The position numbers were made by a program, and so were the translations under genes. A stretch of DNA of 60,796 nt from an uncultured Oscillospiraceae bacterium (lineage in GTDB: Bacteria; Bacillota; Clostridia; Oscillospirales; Oscillospiraceae), in the NCBI GenBank assembly GCA_947627285.1, contig CANQVL010000011.1, positions 1 to 60,796 of the forward strand, read 5' to 3'. Below, piece after piece: positions 16,140 through 24,151 of the stretch (position 1 is the first letter of the stretch; every line of letters begins with the position of its first letter). The notes under the pieces were generated by a model. It was not told where the DNA came from and searched no databases. It was given only the letters and a program-made list of their open reading frames with translations.

Positions 16140-18539
16140 TTACTCAGCAGCGGTGACCCACATCTCGGTGATGGTGCCATCCTTGACAAAGCCCTTGATA
16201 GTCTGACCATCCTTGAGCTCAGTGGCATCGCAAACGAACACTACGTGATCAGCGTCGTAGTTGTAGTATTCATTGCCGACCTGGATGACAGAACCGATAA
16301 GGGTTATCTTGCCATCAACATCAAGCTTCATGGCGCTGCCGGAGATGTAGCTGTTGGAATTGTACGCGTAAACACCATCAGTGATTTCCGTGCCGGAGGT
16401 TGCGTAAAGTGTGATCTCTTCGCCGGTAGAGGTGTAGGCGGTGTAGGAGTCTATTGTTGTTTGAGTAGAGCCGGTCGCAACAGTCTCGGAAGACTTGGTA
16501 GAAGCAACAACATATGCCTTGTCAACATCAACAGCACCCGCGGTGTAATTCTCACCAACGAAAACGAACTTCGCGACCTTCGCATCGCCCTCGTAAACAA
16601 CGGTAGCCTTACTAGCTTCAATGACGCCGGAGCTGGTGTTGCCGGTCCTGGTGACAAGCGAGCTGATCTTACCGCTGTTGTCCGTATTGTAGAAGTAGAA
16701 CACGGTGGAGCTGTTCAGGATTGCAGTGACTTTATTCTCTTTGCCCTTCTGAACCTCAGCGGAGGCGGCGCCGTTCTTAATCTGCGCTGTATTCTTACCG
16801 TCACTCACCTCATCGGTCTTCAGAACGAGGTCGCCATTATCATCGTAGGTGTAAGTGTACACGGTATCTTTCTCAGCGGCTTTATTTGTTGTACCGTAGT
16901 TCACAGTGTACTCACCATACTCGCCGGTGGAGAGAATGCCGTAAACCTTACCGGTGTAAGTAGGCGTTGAGACCATCCAGTTGCTGGAGGTTGTGGTGCC
17001 AGAGGCGGCAAGAACATAGATGTAATTGTTCTTTGCGGCTTCCTTCTGCTTGTTCACGCTTCCAAGAATGTATCCTTCGGAATCAACATATACGCTGATT
17101 TCTTGACCCACCACAGGAGCAAACTCATCAACGCAATCATATGCGGTCAAATAAGCAGCGCCGTCAATGTAGTATGTCTTGGGCCCGTTATTCTTCTGGG
17201 TAGTCCTCTCAAGCTTGCCGGTGACAACATCAGGCTCCTCAAGGCTTTGAATGACAAAGGCACCATTCTTGTCCGTGGTGACTGTCATCATGAGAACGGT
17301 GTTCTCAGGATAGTTAATGAACTTTGTGGAAGCGAACGGACCAGCTACTCCGCTGACATCGTTGCCGCCGAGACGTGCGAAGCTCTGAGATACAGTCTTC
17401 TTGCCGGTAGCAGAGTCGGTGCTAGTGGTAGTCTTATTGGCTTTGACAAGGAGAACAGGAATGCAAACGATGGTATAGGTCCCGTCTCCATCATCATAGA
17501 CTTCAGTCTTGCAGCCGTTTCCGGTGTAGTCAATAGTTTTTGTATTGGTGAGATCAAAATCTACATGCCAGGTTTTGCCGAGCTGGATAACATCAGCTGA
17601 TGTCTCTTCATCAAGTTCGAGATCGGTATAAATCTTCTTGTAGCTCACTTCGGTTGTGTACTCAAGAACAGGCTCATCCTTCACGGAGTAGAGAACGGTC
17701 GTTTTGCCGTTAACAGTCCTGACCACGCTGGTCTGGGGACGACCGTACGCATCAGGAGCGTCACTCGTGGAAACATTGTATCCAGCAAGAATGGAATCGC
17801 TGGCAACAGCAGCATCAACAACAAACTTGTCGCTGCCAAGCACCGCCCTCGCCGCGTAAGCTTCAACGATGGAGGAGAAGGTCTCGACAGGATTGCCGGT
17901 AGCTTTGCCGTCTTTACCCATCTCATACAGACCCCACATCTTCTCACCGGAGGGACTGGCGGTCATGGTGTTGTACATCATCTGAACAGCGTTGTCACGG
18001 CTGATAACAGCAGTGGCGGAGTAGCCGGTGATGCCATCGGTGAGCTTATACTCCTTGACCTTCTGGGCAACGAAGTTCTCCCAGCTGCCGTCGGTGGGGA
18101 GTTTTTCGCCCAAAGCTTCGATCATCATAGCCGCCAGCTGGACGCCGGTGAGCTTTCCGGTGGGGTTGAACTTGTTGTCGCCCACACCGTGAATGTAATC
18201 ATTCTCGACCGCCCAGGTGATGTACTTGTTGTAGGGATCGGTCACAGGGACGTCGTCGAAAATTGCCCTTGTGGCGACAAGGTCATCCACTCCGTCAGGG
18301 GTAAGAACGACACGGGCCAGAAGGATAGCTGCCTCAAGGCGGGTGAACGTTCCGCTGGGGTTAAAGCTTCCATCGCCGACGCCGCTGACAATGCCCAGCC
18401 CATTGAGCACCGCAACAGCTTCGTCGTGCGTGATCTCGTCGGCGTCAGTGAACTCGGCAGCGTTCGCCGGAATTACCAGCACGCCTACCGCCATGACTAC
18501 CGCCAAGACCAGGCACAGGGTCTTCTTCAGAGTCTTCAT
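16140..18539 (-). CDS. S-layer homology (SLH) domain surface protein, paralog, 799 aa
   Basis: Exported wall-anchored protein, paralogous to the gene at 51-2468. The signal peptide differs at only a few positions and ends NAAEFTDADE. SLH repeats cover about residues 30-195 (FDDVPVTDPYNKYITWAVEN, then GVGDNKFNPTGKLTG). The C-terminal ~600 residues share segments with the paralog: YKKIYTDLEL versus FSKIYADLGL, EVYDDGDGTYTIV versus EVYNDGDGSYTMI, and KVYGILSTGEYGEYTV versus KVYGILSTGEYNEYTV. An identical AAGGAGGAAACACTAC leader precedes the start. The two probably arose by duplication with inversion or later gene conversion. Function beyond surface attachment is not evident. Confidence 0.85.
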   Translation of the reverse strand: MKTLKKTLCLVLAVVMAVGVLVIPANAAEFTDADEITHDEAVAVLNGLGIVSGVGDGSFNPSGTFTRLEAAILLARVVLTPDGVDDLVATRAIFDDVPVTDPYNKYITWAVENDYIHGVGDNKFNPTGKLTGVQLAAMMIEALGEKLPTDGSWENFVAQKVKEYKLTDGITGYSATAVISRDNAVQMMYNTMTASPSGEKMWGLYEMGKDGKATGNPVETFSSIVEAYAARAVLGSDKFVVDAAVASDSILAGYNVSTSDAPDAYGRPQTSVVRTVNGKTTVLYSVKDEPVLEYTTEVSYKKIYTDLELDEETSADVIQLGKTWHVDFDLTNTKTIDYTGNGCKTEVYDDGDGTYTIVCIPVLLVKANKTTTSTDSATGKKTVSQSFARLGGNDVSGVAGPFASTKFINYPENTVLMMTVTTDKNGAFVIQSLEEPDVVTGKLERTTQKNNGPKTYYIDGAAYLTAYDCVDEFAPVVGQEISVYVDSEGYILGSVNKQKEAAKNNYIYVLAASGTTTSSNWMVSTPTYTGKVYGILSTGEYGEYTVNYGTTNKAAEKDTVYTYTYDDNGDLVLKTDEVSDGKNTAQIKNGAASAEVQKGKENKVTAILNSSTVFYFYNTDNSGKISSLVTRTGNTSSGVIEASKATVVYEGDAKVAKFVFVGENYTAGAVDVDKAYVVASTKSSETVATGSTQTTIDSYTAYTSTGEEITLYATSGTEITDGVYAYNSNSYISGSAMKLDVDGKITLIGSVIQVGNEYYNYDADHVVFVCDATELKDGQTIKGFVKDGTITEMWVTAAE

Positions 18540-18701
18540 GTAGTGTTTCCTCCTTAATAAAAATTGGGATATATTTACAGTAACATTATGGAGGAAAACA
18601 CGCCTCTTTGCGCAAAAACAGGCGGAAATCTAAAACCTTTTGACAGGATCCGCGATTTTCCCTGTGTCTTATGCGCGTATTATCCAAATTCTGGCAAAGT
18701 A

Positions 18702-18730
18702 TTGCGCGCGGGAAAAAGATATGTTATAAT
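18702..18730 (+). promoter_or_regulatory. Promoter of the M20 dipeptidase gene
   Basis: TTGCGC (18702-18707), a 17-bp spacer and TATAAT (18725-18730), 40 bp upstream of the start codon, with TTTTGGAGG before the ATG. The 230 bp between the divergent SLH and dipeptidase genes shows no clear promoter for the SLH side. Confidence 0.7.
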
Positions 18731-18769
18731 AACAATTTAAGAAACGATAAACTTTTTTGGAGGCGCCGC

Positions 18770-20062
18770 ATGGATAAACGTGTAAAGGAATATTTCGAGA
18801 GCCATTCCGACAAAATTCTGGAGGATATTTCCGCCCTTGTCGCCGTTGACAGCGTCCGGGGCGAGGCCGCGCCCGGCGCGCCCTACGGACCGGGACCGCG
18901 CGGGGCGCTGGAAAGGGCGCTGGAGATTGTCCGCGCCCACGGGCTTGAGGGCTGTATTTTGGGCGACCGGGTACTGGTCGCCGAGCTGGGCGAGGGCGAG
19001 CCGGAGCTGGGGATCCTGGCGCACCTGGACGTGGTGCCGCCGGCGGGGGAGTGGAAGGTCACCGAGCCCTACGTCATGCGGCGCGTCGGCGGCAAGATCT
19101 ACGGGCGCGGCGTCATCGACGACAAGGGCCCCGCCGTCTGCGCCCTTTACGCGCTGCTCTGCGCCCGCGATTTGGGGCTTGCGCGCCGGAAGGTGCAGCT
19201 CATTCTGGGCTCAGACGAGGAGTGCGGCTCCGGGGACATCGAGTGGTACATGGAGCATTACAAAATGCCGCCGAAGGTCTTCACCCCCGACGGCTCCTTC
19301 CCGGTGGTGAACACCGAAAAGGGCCGCGCGCACCTGCTGATTACCGCCCCGCCCCGGGGCGAGGGCGTGAAATGCGTGTCCGGCGGCTCGGTGCCCAACG
19401 CCGTCCCCGCCGTGTGCCGCGCGGAGCTCTCCGACGGGGAGAAGCTCGAGGTCACCGGTCGCGCCGCCCACGCCAGCACACCCGACGAGGGCGACAACGC
19501 CGTGACAAAAATGCTTGAGGAGCTGGCAAAGCGCGAGGGCGGCGGATTTGCCCTTTTCCGCGCCCTCAGCAGGGCCTTCCCCCACGGGGATAACGGGGGC
19601 TTCGCCCTGGAGCAGAACTGCTCTGACGAGCTCTCAGGCGCTCTCACGGTGAATCTGGGGGTGCTGGAGTACGACGCGGCAAAGGGCCTCACCGCCCACG
19701 TGGACTGCCGCGTGCCCGTCTGCGGCGACGGAAAGATGATCGCCGCCGCCCTTCAGGATACGCTGGGCGATTTGGCGAAGGTGGAAATTCTCGGCGTGTC
19801 CGCCCCGCACCACACGCCGGGGGATTCGGATTTCGTCCGGGGACTTTTGAAAATCTATGAGGAGTACACCGGGGAGAGGTGCGAGCCCCAGTCCATGGGC
19901 GGCGGGACGTATGTCCACGAGATCGAGGGCGGCGTCGCCTTCGGCGCCGAGTTCCCCGGAAGCGACGTGCATATGCACGAGCCCGACGAGAGGGTGGACG
20001 TGGCGGAGCTTCTCCTGGGCGGAGAGATGTACGCCGAGGCCGTCGCCGCCTTCTGCGGCTGA
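18770..20062 (+). CDS. M20 family dipeptidase (PepV/Sapep-like)
   Basis: Predicted cytoplasmic zinc dipeptidase of about 430 aa. Motifs in order: LAHLDVVPP with the first metal His and the catalytic Asp, YGRGVIDDKGP with the bridging Asp, GSDEECGSGDIEWYM with the catalytic Glu pair, then TPDGSFPVVNTEKG, and the late metal ligand in SDVHMHEPDERV. These match the Sapep/PepV branch that cleaves dipeptides with broad specificity. The ATG at 18770 is preferred over upstream in-frame codons because GGAGG lies 6 bp before it and the protein then starts at the family position (MDKRVKEYFESH). It is transcribed from its own promoter. YihY follows. Confidence 0.9.
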   Translation: MDKRVKEYFESHSDKILEDISALVAVDSVRGEAAPGAPYGPGPRGALERALEIVRAHGLEGCILGDRVLVAELGEGEPELGILAHLDVVPPAGEWKVTEPYVMRRVGGKIYGRGVIDDKGPAVCALYALLCARDLGLARRKVQLILGSDEECGSGDIEWYMEHYKMPPKVFTPDGSFPVVNTEKGRAHLLITAPPRGEGVKCVSGGSVPNAVPAVCRAELSDGEKLEVTGRAAHASTPDEGDNAVTKMLEELAKREGGGFALFRALSRAFPHGDNGGFALEQNCSDELSGALTVNLGVLEYDAAKGLTAHVDCRVPVCGDGKMIAAALQDTLGDLAKVEILGVSAPHHTPGDSDFVRGLLKIYEEYTGERCEPQSMGGGTYVHEIEGGVAFGAEFPGSDVHMHEPDERVDVAELLLGGEMYAEAVAAFCG

Positions 20063-20093
20063 GCCGCGGCATTCACAAAGGATGTGATCCAAG

Positions 20094-21041
20094 CTGAAAA
20101 GATTAAAACGCGCCGTCGCCGTCACGGTGGACTTTTTTGACGGCATAGGGGCGAGGAAGATATGGACCTTTGCGGCGGCGGCGGCCTTCTACCTCTTTTT
20201 GTCCCTGGTGCCGATCCTCGGCCTTGTCTGCTCCGTGCTGCCGTATACGCCCCTGACCGAGGCCACATTCCTGGAGTTCCTGCAGCGCTTCGCCCCGGAG
20301 GAGCTTTATTCCGTTCTCTCCGGCATCATCGTCAGCATCTACGACAGCTCCACCACCACCCTCTCCGTCACCGCCGTGGCGTCCATATGGACTGCGAGCC
20401 TGGCGACGCTCTCCCTCATGCGCGGCATGGACGCGGCGCACGACATCAGCCGGAAGGAAAACTTCATCGTTTTCAGGCTGCGCGCCTGCTTCTTCATGGT
20501 GATAGCCCTCGCCGCCGTACTTATGACCCTGTGCGGTATCGTCTACGGCGGGCGGATACTTGATCTGGTGAGCCGCCACCTGACAGGCTCCTGGGCGGAG
20601 GACGTGCTTCTGGCGATAATCAGGATAGGTCGCTACCCCGTGATGATGCTGATTTTGTTTTTGGTGTTCCTCATAATGTACAAGTGGATGCCCGCGGGAA
20701 AGCGCAGGCTCATGAGGCAGTGGCCCGGCGCGCTGTTCACCACCGTGGCGTGGCTGGTGTTCTCCTGGGGCTTTTCCCTCTACGTGAGCTATTCAGACCG
20801 CTACGGCGTGTACGGGATACTGGGCACCGTCATCGTGGCGCTTTTGTGGATATATTACTGCCTCTTTATCCTCCTGGTGGGCGCCTATATCAACCGCTTC
20901 GTGCGCGAGGAGCCCGAACGCCTCCGCACCCGCCACCCCGAGCTCCAACCCACCAAAACCCCCACCCTCCCAGACCCTCCCGCCCCCGCAAAGGAGGAGA
21001 CAAAACCCACCGTGCCCGAACCAAACAAAGCAGATACGTAA
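20094..21041 (+). CDS. YihY/BrkB family inner membrane protein
   Basis: Polytopic membrane protein of the YihY/virulence-factor BrkB family, function unknown (once misassigned as RNase BN). Family marks are WTFAAAAAFYLFLSLVPILG near the N-terminus, the central ARKIW/ISRKENF segments and late SYSDRYGVYGILGTVIVALLWIYY; about six helices are visible. The Pro/Lys-rich tail (about residues 270-315) is probably disordered. The start is uncertain. GTG at 20127 gives 304 aa but has a weak site. An in-frame CTG at 20094, behind AAAGGATG, gives LKRLKRAVAVTVDFFDG, closer to family N-termini; I list that one. Confidence 0.8.
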   Translation: MKRLKRAVAVTVDFFDGIGARKIWTFAAAAAFYLFLSLVPILGLVCSVLPYTPLTEATFLEFLQRFAPEELYSVLSGIIVSIYDSSTTTLSVTAVASIWTASLATLSLMRGMDAAHDISRKENFIVFRLRACFFMVIALAAVLMTLCGIVYGGRILDLVSRHLTGSWAEDVLLAIIRIGRYPVMMLILFLVFLIMYKWMPAGKRRLMRQWPGALFTTVAWLVFSWGFSLYVSYSDRYGVYGILGTVIVALLWIYYCLFILLVGAYINRFVREEPERLRTRHPELQPTKTPTLPDPPAPAKEETKPTVPEPNKADT

Positions 21042-21119
21042 ATTCTCCCCGGCATACTATCACGGACAAAGCTGAAATTTACTGCTATGCCGGACGTGAG
21101 GAGTTTTTTTGACAGACTG

Positions 21120-21148
21120 CGCCGCCTGGATTTTCAGGCGGCGTTTTT
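21120..21148 (+). terminator. Terminator after yihY
   Basis: CGCCGCCTG (21120-21128) pairs with CAGGCGGCG (21135-21143) and is followed by TTTTT. It is a canonical intrinsic terminator, the first of two in tandem that insulate the recombinase region from upstream transcription. Confidence 0.85.
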
Positions 21149-21166
21149 GCGCTTTGCCGTTCATTC

Positions 21167-21203
21167 AGCGGCTGCCGCGTTTTTTTGTGGCAGCCGCTTT
21201 TGT
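21167..21203 (+). terminator. Second tandem terminator before the recombinase
   Basis: AGCGGCTGCC (21167-21176) pairs with GGCAGCCGCT (21189-21198), followed by a T-rich tail. Together with the preceding hairpin it blocks read-through, so recombinase expression must start locally. TTGACT at 21214-21219 is a candidate -35 box, but the -10 is poor. Confidence 0.75.
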
Positions 21204-21290
21204 TGTGCTTTCCTTGACTGTTCCCTCCTGTTTAGTGATAGATTGATTGCGTCCGTTTGGGGCAAAATACTGTCACGAGGAGGAATTTTT

Positions 21291-22127
21291 ATGGAAGAAA
21301 AAATCATAACGGCAGAAACCCTCGCGGGGTTTGACAAATACCTTGAGGACCGGGAGCGCGGCGCGGCGACACGGGAGAATTATCTGCGCGGAGTGCGAGC
21401 TTACATGGAGTTCCTGTCAGGCGGGGCTGTAAGCGCTGAGAGGACACGGGAATTCAAGGAATGGCTGCTGTCCCGCGGACACGCCCCCGGGAGCGTCAAC
21501 ACCACGCTTGCCTCCCTAAACGCATTTTTTAAATTTATGGGCTGGTCCGATTGTGGGACTAATCGTGTCCGAACCCAGAAAAGCGCCTACTGCCCGGAGG
21601 AACGGGAGCTCAAAAAGGACGAGTATATGCGCCTGTTGAAAGCGGCGGGACCGGGAAGATGGAGGCTTGTCCTGGAGACCGTGGCCTCAACGGGTATAAG
21701 GGTCTCCGAGCTTAAATTTTTCACCGTGGAGGCGGTGGAGCGCGGGACCGTCACCGTGACATGCAAGGGCAAGGTCCGCGGCATATTCGTTCCGGTAAAA
21801 TTGAAAAAGCTCCTTTTGCGGTTCGCAAAGGAGCGCGGTATAGCCGAGGGACCCATATTTCTGGACCGGAGAGGAAAGCCGGTGAGCCGCGGCACCGTCT
21901 GGGGGATGATGAAGCGGCTTGCGAAAAAGGCGGGCGTGTCGCCGGGCAAGGTATTCCCCCACAGCCTGAGAAAGCTTTTCGCCCGGGCATTTTACGAGGT
22001 GAGCCGGGATATTGCGAAGCTTGCGGATCTGCTGGGGCACAGCAGTATAGACACCACCCGCATATATATCATGACCAGCGGCGCCGAGCACCGGAGGGCA
22101 CTGGAGAAAATGAGGCTGCTCATCTGA
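21291..22127 (+). CDS. Tyrosine recombinase, probable DNA invertase of the adjacent switch
   Basis: A 278-aa tyrosine recombinase. The N-terminal SAM-like core-binding domain spans residues about 8-85, and the catalytic domain follows with R137 (TGIRVSEL), K159/K161 (CKGKVRG), H224-R227 (HSLRK), H250 (LGHSS) and nucleophile Y259 (TTRIYI). All catalytic residues are present. The start is chosen at ATG 21291 behind CGAGGAGG. The gene stops 22 bp before a 23-bp perfect inverted repeat (22150-22172) whose partner lies at 22378-22400, with a promoter between them, and no other recombinase is nearby. By analogy with invertible promoters in Clostridia and Bacteroides, I infer that it inverts this segment. 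A XerC/D-like or ICE integrase role is less likely given the small size and site arrangement. Confidence 0.88.
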   Translation: MEEKIITAETLAGFDKYLEDRERGAATRENYLRGVRAYMEFLSGGAVSAERTREFKEWLLSRGHAPGSVNTTLASLNAFFKFMGWSDCGTNRVRTQKSAYCPEERELKKDEYMRLLKAAGPGRWRLVLETVASTGIRVSELKFFTVEAVERGTVTVTCKGKVRGIFVPVKLKKLLLRFAKERGIAEGPIFLDRRGKPVSRGTVWGMMKRLAKKAGVSPGKVFPHSLRKLFARAFYEVSRDIAKLADLLGHSSIDTTRIYIMTSGAEHRRALEKMRLLI

Positions 22128-22149
22128 ATTTGGGCAAAAAAATAAACGC

Positions 22150-22172
22150 GACATTATTGATATAATGTCACG
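22150..22172 (+). repeat. Left inverted repeat of the switch
   Basis: The 23-bp sequence begins GACATTATTGATATAATGTC and continues ACG. It is the exact reverse complement of 22378-22400. CCGGGGAA follows at 22179-22186, in the same orientation as the CCGGGGAA that follows the right repeat at 22409-22416, a possible accessory protein site. Confidence 0.92.
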
Positions 22173-22216
22173 CACTTTCCGGGGAAAACGCAAGCCGCAC
22201 GAAATTCTTCCACTAC

Positions 22217-22245
22217 ATAGTAGCACTGTAAAGCCGTAATGTCAA
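22217..22245 (-). promoter_or_regulatory. Promoter inside the invertible segment
   Basis: Minus-strand TTGACA (22240-22245), exactly 17 bp, then TACTAT (22217-22222). It is one of the best sigma-A promoters in the window. In the present orientation it would make only an RNA antisense to the 3' end of the recombinase gene. Confidence 0.85.
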
Positions 22246-22377
22246 CAATTTTGTAGGAAAAATTTTAAAATCGCCACGCCGCGACGACCCTTCCGGGCCG
22301 GTCGCGCGAAAGCGCGCCCAATTTTGCCGCGCAAGGACCTCCTTTTACGTCCCCGGGCGCCTCATCAGGCACGGGAA

Positions 22378-22400
22378 CGTGACATTATATCAATAATGTC
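22378..22400 (-). repeat. Right inverted repeat of the switch
   Basis: Exact 23-bp reverse complement of 22150-22172; homology stops abruptly on both sides. It is 50 bp upstream of the pilin-like start codon. Confidence 0.92.
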
Positions 22401-22450
22401 CGCACCGACCGGGGAAGACAAGAGCCTACCTTTTTAAGGAGGTTTTTACA

Positions 22451-23701
22451 ATGCAAAAGCGCAGAAACAGCGGTTTTACCCTGGTGGAGCTTGTGGTGAC
22501 CATAGCGGTGCTGGCGATCCTCGCGGGAGTGGGAGCCGTGGCGTATGGCGGGTACATAACGAAGGCAAACGAGGCGCACGACCAGGTGTTGATCGGCGCT
22601 GTGAACGAGGCGTTTGCCTCCGCGTTGTACGACGTGGGGTATACTGACGGTCTGCCCGATATGGCAACCGCAGAGCTGAACGCTGATAAGACGGTAAAAA
22701 GTGTATCCTCTGACGGCATAGATGATTTGAACGAAACGTTTTTCAAGTATTTTGACGGCAATAAGGATACACCTTTTAAAGTTATCAAGTCGCTTCTATA
22801 CAGCCCGATTCAGGGCTTCTATGCCAGCTTAAAGGAAAACGAGTATATATTTAGCAACGGTAAATTGGTTAAAAAGGGAAACGACGGAAGTGGCAGAACC
22901 ACATGGGAATGGACAACAAAGAATGGAGAGAGTGTCACACTTACCACGAGGGAGGAAAACATTGAGAGCTTCAACAACTCCAGTTTCGGTAAAAACATGA
23001 CCATGGAAGGTTTGATGGGCGAAGTCGATAAGCTGGTTACCGGCGTAACCGGTGTTGTCAGTAGTGTTGACCCCACTGAGTATCTGACAAAAGATATAAT
23101 GAATATGCTAGAAACAGCCGGATATAAACCTGGAACAGATGACTATAAGAAAGCCGCCGTTCGTGCGTTGGTGGTGCAGTCGGCAATGCAAGCTGATTGT
23201 TGGACGGTTGACGGTCTTCTCGCGGACATGAAGAAAGGTTATCTCTCCACATATCCAACGAATGGGCCGGACGACGGTAAATATGCCTATGCGGCCAGTT
23301 CCAACGCAATGTTGTATGCTATGGTAACGGGCTATGCGCAGAGCGACGCCGGGAAAGATGCCAAATTAAAAATTTGGATGGAGAGCGAGGGACGGAACTT
23401 TGAGGGTACGGTAGCCGAATATTACGATCAATATGTTACGAAGGTGCTGAACGGTGAAAACGGCGCACGTCCCAGCCAGGCATATGGTGCAATAACGACG
23501 CTTTTGAAGGGCGTCACACAAACACAAGATTATAAAGATTACTTAGATAGCGGAGAGGGCAAGAAAGATATAGAAGGATACCTCGGCGCGATGGAATTTA
23601 TCCGTGATAACGCCGACTCAATTATCAGCAGTAAGACGCTGGACGCCGGTTTCAACGATCCTGCTCTTGCAGAAATGCTGTCAGCCCTGTTCGGCGGCTG
23701 A
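22451..23701 (+). CDS. Large type IV pilin-like protein (prepilin N-terminal methylation motif)
   Basis: The N-terminus carries a textbook class III prepilin signal: a short basic leader QKRRNSG, cleavage before F9, the conserved Glu at mature position 5 (E13) and a hydrophobic helix LVVTIAVLAILAGVGAVAYG. The following ~385 residues form a Lys/Asp/Gly-rich extracellular domain with no recognised fold; at 416 aa it is far longer than typical major pilins. AAGGAGG precedes the ATG. No pilus assembly ATPase, platform protein or prepilin peptidase lies in the window, so assembly would rely on genes elsewhere. Its position just downstream of the invertible segment suggests ON/OFF phase variation. 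It could alternatively be a minor pseudopilin or adhesin. Confidence 0.85.
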   Translation: MQKRRNSGFTLVELVVTIAVLAILAGVGAVAYGGYITKANEAHDQVLIGAVNEAFASALYDVGYTDGLPDMATAELNADKTVKSVSSDGIDDLNETFFKYFDGNKDTPFKVIKSLLYSPIQGFYASLKENEYIFSNGKLVKKGNDGSGRTTWEWTTKNGESVTLTTREENIESFNNSSFGKNMTMEGLMGEVDKLVTGVTGVVSSVDPTEYLTKDIMNMLETAGYKPGTDDYKKAAVRALVVQSAMQADCWTVDGLLADMKKGYLSTYPTNGPDDGKYAYAASSNAMLYAMVTGYAQSDAGKDAKLKIWMESEGRNFEGTVAEYYDQYVTKVLNGENGARPSQAYGAITTLLKGVTQTQDYKDYLDSGEGKKDIEGYLGAMEFIRDNADSIISSKTLDAGFNDPALAEMLSALFGG

Positions 23702-23714
23702 TACCGTGCCCCAC

Positions 23715-23774
23715 TGGTGACGGTTCTTGTGAACCACCTGCGCTTACGCTCCGGTGTCCCACAAGAACCGTCCC
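23715..23774. repeat. Inverted repeat with GACGGTTCTTGTG arms
   Basis: GACGGTTCTTGTG (about 23718-23730) is repeated in inverted form as CACAAGAACCGTC (about 23760-23772), followed by CCCTTGGGACG. Short palindromic elements carrying AAGAACCGTCCCC are, from memory, common in Firmicutes intergenic DNA. It may also act as a transcription barrier after the pilin gene. Confidence 0.6.
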
Positions 23775-23809
23775 CTTGGGACGCCGGCGTTTCGTAAGGA
23801 GGCGATTCC

Positions 23810-24145
23810 ATGGACAGCTCTCTCCCCCGCTCGCGCCTGTATCTTTGGCTCGCCGTGGGAACGCAGATTTTAAGCCTCTTAGACTTCATCTACACCACCG
23901 TAGGTCTCCGGTTCATTCCCGGCAGCTTTGAGATGAACCCCTTTCTTGACAACCTCCTCGGCACACCGTGGGCGACGTTGGGGCTGAAATTTGTCCTGAT
24001 ACCGGCGTCACTTTGGATCCTCTACCACTTCCGCCGCAGACTGTCGGCGCGTATCGGGCTGTGGCTGTGCTTCCTCGCATACCTCGTTTTCGACGCGATC
24101 GCCCTTTACATAGTCCTCACCTACTGGCGGCAGGTGCTGGCGTAA
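23810..24145 (+). CDS. DUF5658-like small membrane protein
   Basis: A 111-aa protein with about three hydrophobic helices (WLAVGTQILSLLDFIYT, LGLKFVLIPASLWIL and LWLCFLAYLVFDAIALYIV). The pattern DxxxT near residue 30 followed by EMNPF and a short tail resembles DUF5658 membrane proteins of unknown function. An AAGGAGG site precedes the start. It lies between the pilin gene's repeat and the galactanase gene and has no evident partner. Confidence 0.6.
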   Translation: MDSSLPRSRLYLWLAVGTQILSLLDFIYTTVGLRFIPGSFEMNPFLDNLLGTPWATLGLKFVLIPASLWILYHFRRRLSARIGLWLCFLAYLVFDAIALYIVLTYWRQVLA

Positions 24146-24151
24146 AATGAC

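Larger units (their letters stand above)
22150..22400. promoter_or_regulatory. Putative invertible promoter segment (phase-variation switch)
   Basis: Perfect 23-bp inverted repeats bound a segment of 205 bp. Each repeat is a near-palindromic recombinase site: GACATTA/TAATGTC arms around an asymmetric 6-bp centre, TTGATA on the left and TATCAA on the right, the polarity expected of sites recombined by inversion. Inside, on the minus strand, TTGACA (22240-22245), a 17-bp spacer and TACTAT (22217-22222) point left, away from the pilin gene. After inversion the promoter would lie at about 22305-22333, start transcription near 22340 and read into the pilin gene at 22451. No static promoter is evident between 22401 and 22450. 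The state shown is therefore predicted OFF. Confidence 0.85.

Noticed and set aside
21087-21290. 68 extra N-terminal codons for the tyrosine recombinase
   Set aside because: They span two intrinsic terminators; the ATG at 21291 has a strong ribosome-binding site and starts the normal core-binding domain.
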